A program made the translations under genes and the position numbers. Positions 5,994 to 6,115 of a stretch of DNA of 6,115 bases are shown here, in pieces. The stretch is taken from contig CAILTC010000346.1 of assembly GCA_903837025.1 (NCBI GenBank), positions 1 through 6,115 on the forward strand. The letters are read 5' to 3'. Source of the DNA: an uncultured Bacteroidota bacterium (GTDB lineage: Bacteria > Bacteroidota > Bacteroidia > Flavobacteriales > Flavobacteriaceae). Numbering within the stretch: the first letter of the stretch is position 1; the number at the start of each line of letters is the position of its first letter. Under the pieces are notes generated by a model. The model was not told the DNA's origin. It was given only the letters and a program-made list of their open reading frames with translations, and did not search any database.

Positions 5994-6115
5994 TTACAAA
6001 GCTGATTTTACAGTTTTGATGATTCTTGCTGCAATTTTGTATGGATCACCGTTTGAAGCTGGTCTTCTGTCTTCTAAATATCCTTTCCAACCATGTTGAA
6101 CAGTATATAAAGGAA
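5994..6115 (-). CDS. glnA: Glutamine synthetase, GSII-like, C-terminal end (partial)
   Basis: Only the last 40 codons and the stop are in the window; the gene runs in from beyond the right edge. The translation has HGWKGYLEDRRPASNGDPYK followed by IAARIIKTVKSAL. The (G)Y(L/F)EDRRP(A/S)(S/A)N.DPY signature is the C-terminal active-site segment of eukaryotic-type (GSII) glutamine synthetases, with the Glu and Arg residues that contact substrate. Flavobacteria commonly encode such a short enzyme of about 340 residues beside a large GSIII. The enzyme makes glutamine from glutamate, ammonia and ATP. The gene ends in a strong terminator. Family call is confident despite the short length. Confidence 0.85.
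   Translation of the reverse strand, partial: PLYTVQHGWKGYLEDRRPASNGDPYKIAARIIKTVKSAL

Overview
The window looks like ordinary chromosome of a Flavobacterium-type bacterium (Bacteroidota, Flavobacteriia). The evidence is the AT-rich composition, the lack of clear Shine-Dalgarno sequences, Bacteroidetes-type -7 boxes (TAnnTTTG) before several genes, a long hairpin repeat of a kind I recall from flavobacterial intergenic DNA, and the protein types present (fused IcmF mutase, GSII-like glutamine synthetase, DUF1543, a TerC-family membrane protein, a small Flavobacterium-style lipoprotein).

Layout: bases 2-2458 (+) are the C-terminal two-thirds or so of a fused adenosylcobalamin-dependent acyl-CoA mutase, IcmF. 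The 5' end, with the B12 domain and most of the GTPase domain, lies outside the window. The residues at the two specificity positions are Phe and Gln, so isobutyryl-CoA is the likely substrate. A 360-bp gap follows (2459-2818). It is packed with repeats: two 47-bp direct copies of a hairpin element, then a 31-bp-arm inverted repeat. Next come a GyrI-like small-molecule-binding protein (2819-3295, +) and a convergent pair on the minus strand, DUF1543 followed by a YchJ-type SEC-C protein, which probably form one operon. The gyrI-like and ychJ-like stop codons overlap in one TTAA. Diverging from DUF1543 is a small lipoprotein gene (4344-4838, +) closed by a strong hairpin terminator. That terminator faces a TerC-family metal transporter (4912-5868, -). 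At the right edge is the 3' end of a glutamine synthetase gene (5994-6115, -), with its own strong terminator just upstream of the terC promoter region.

The genes do not form one pathway. They are separate housekeeping or accessory units: branched-chain and odd-chain acyl-CoA metabolism, metal homeostasis, nitrogen assimilation and small proteins of unknown role. I see no phage, CRISPR, toxin-antitoxin, transposase or defence genes and no evidence for a new multi-gene system. The most interesting signals are the repeat-rich gap after icmF and a G-rich, hairpin-forming tract read in frame inside the mutase gene.
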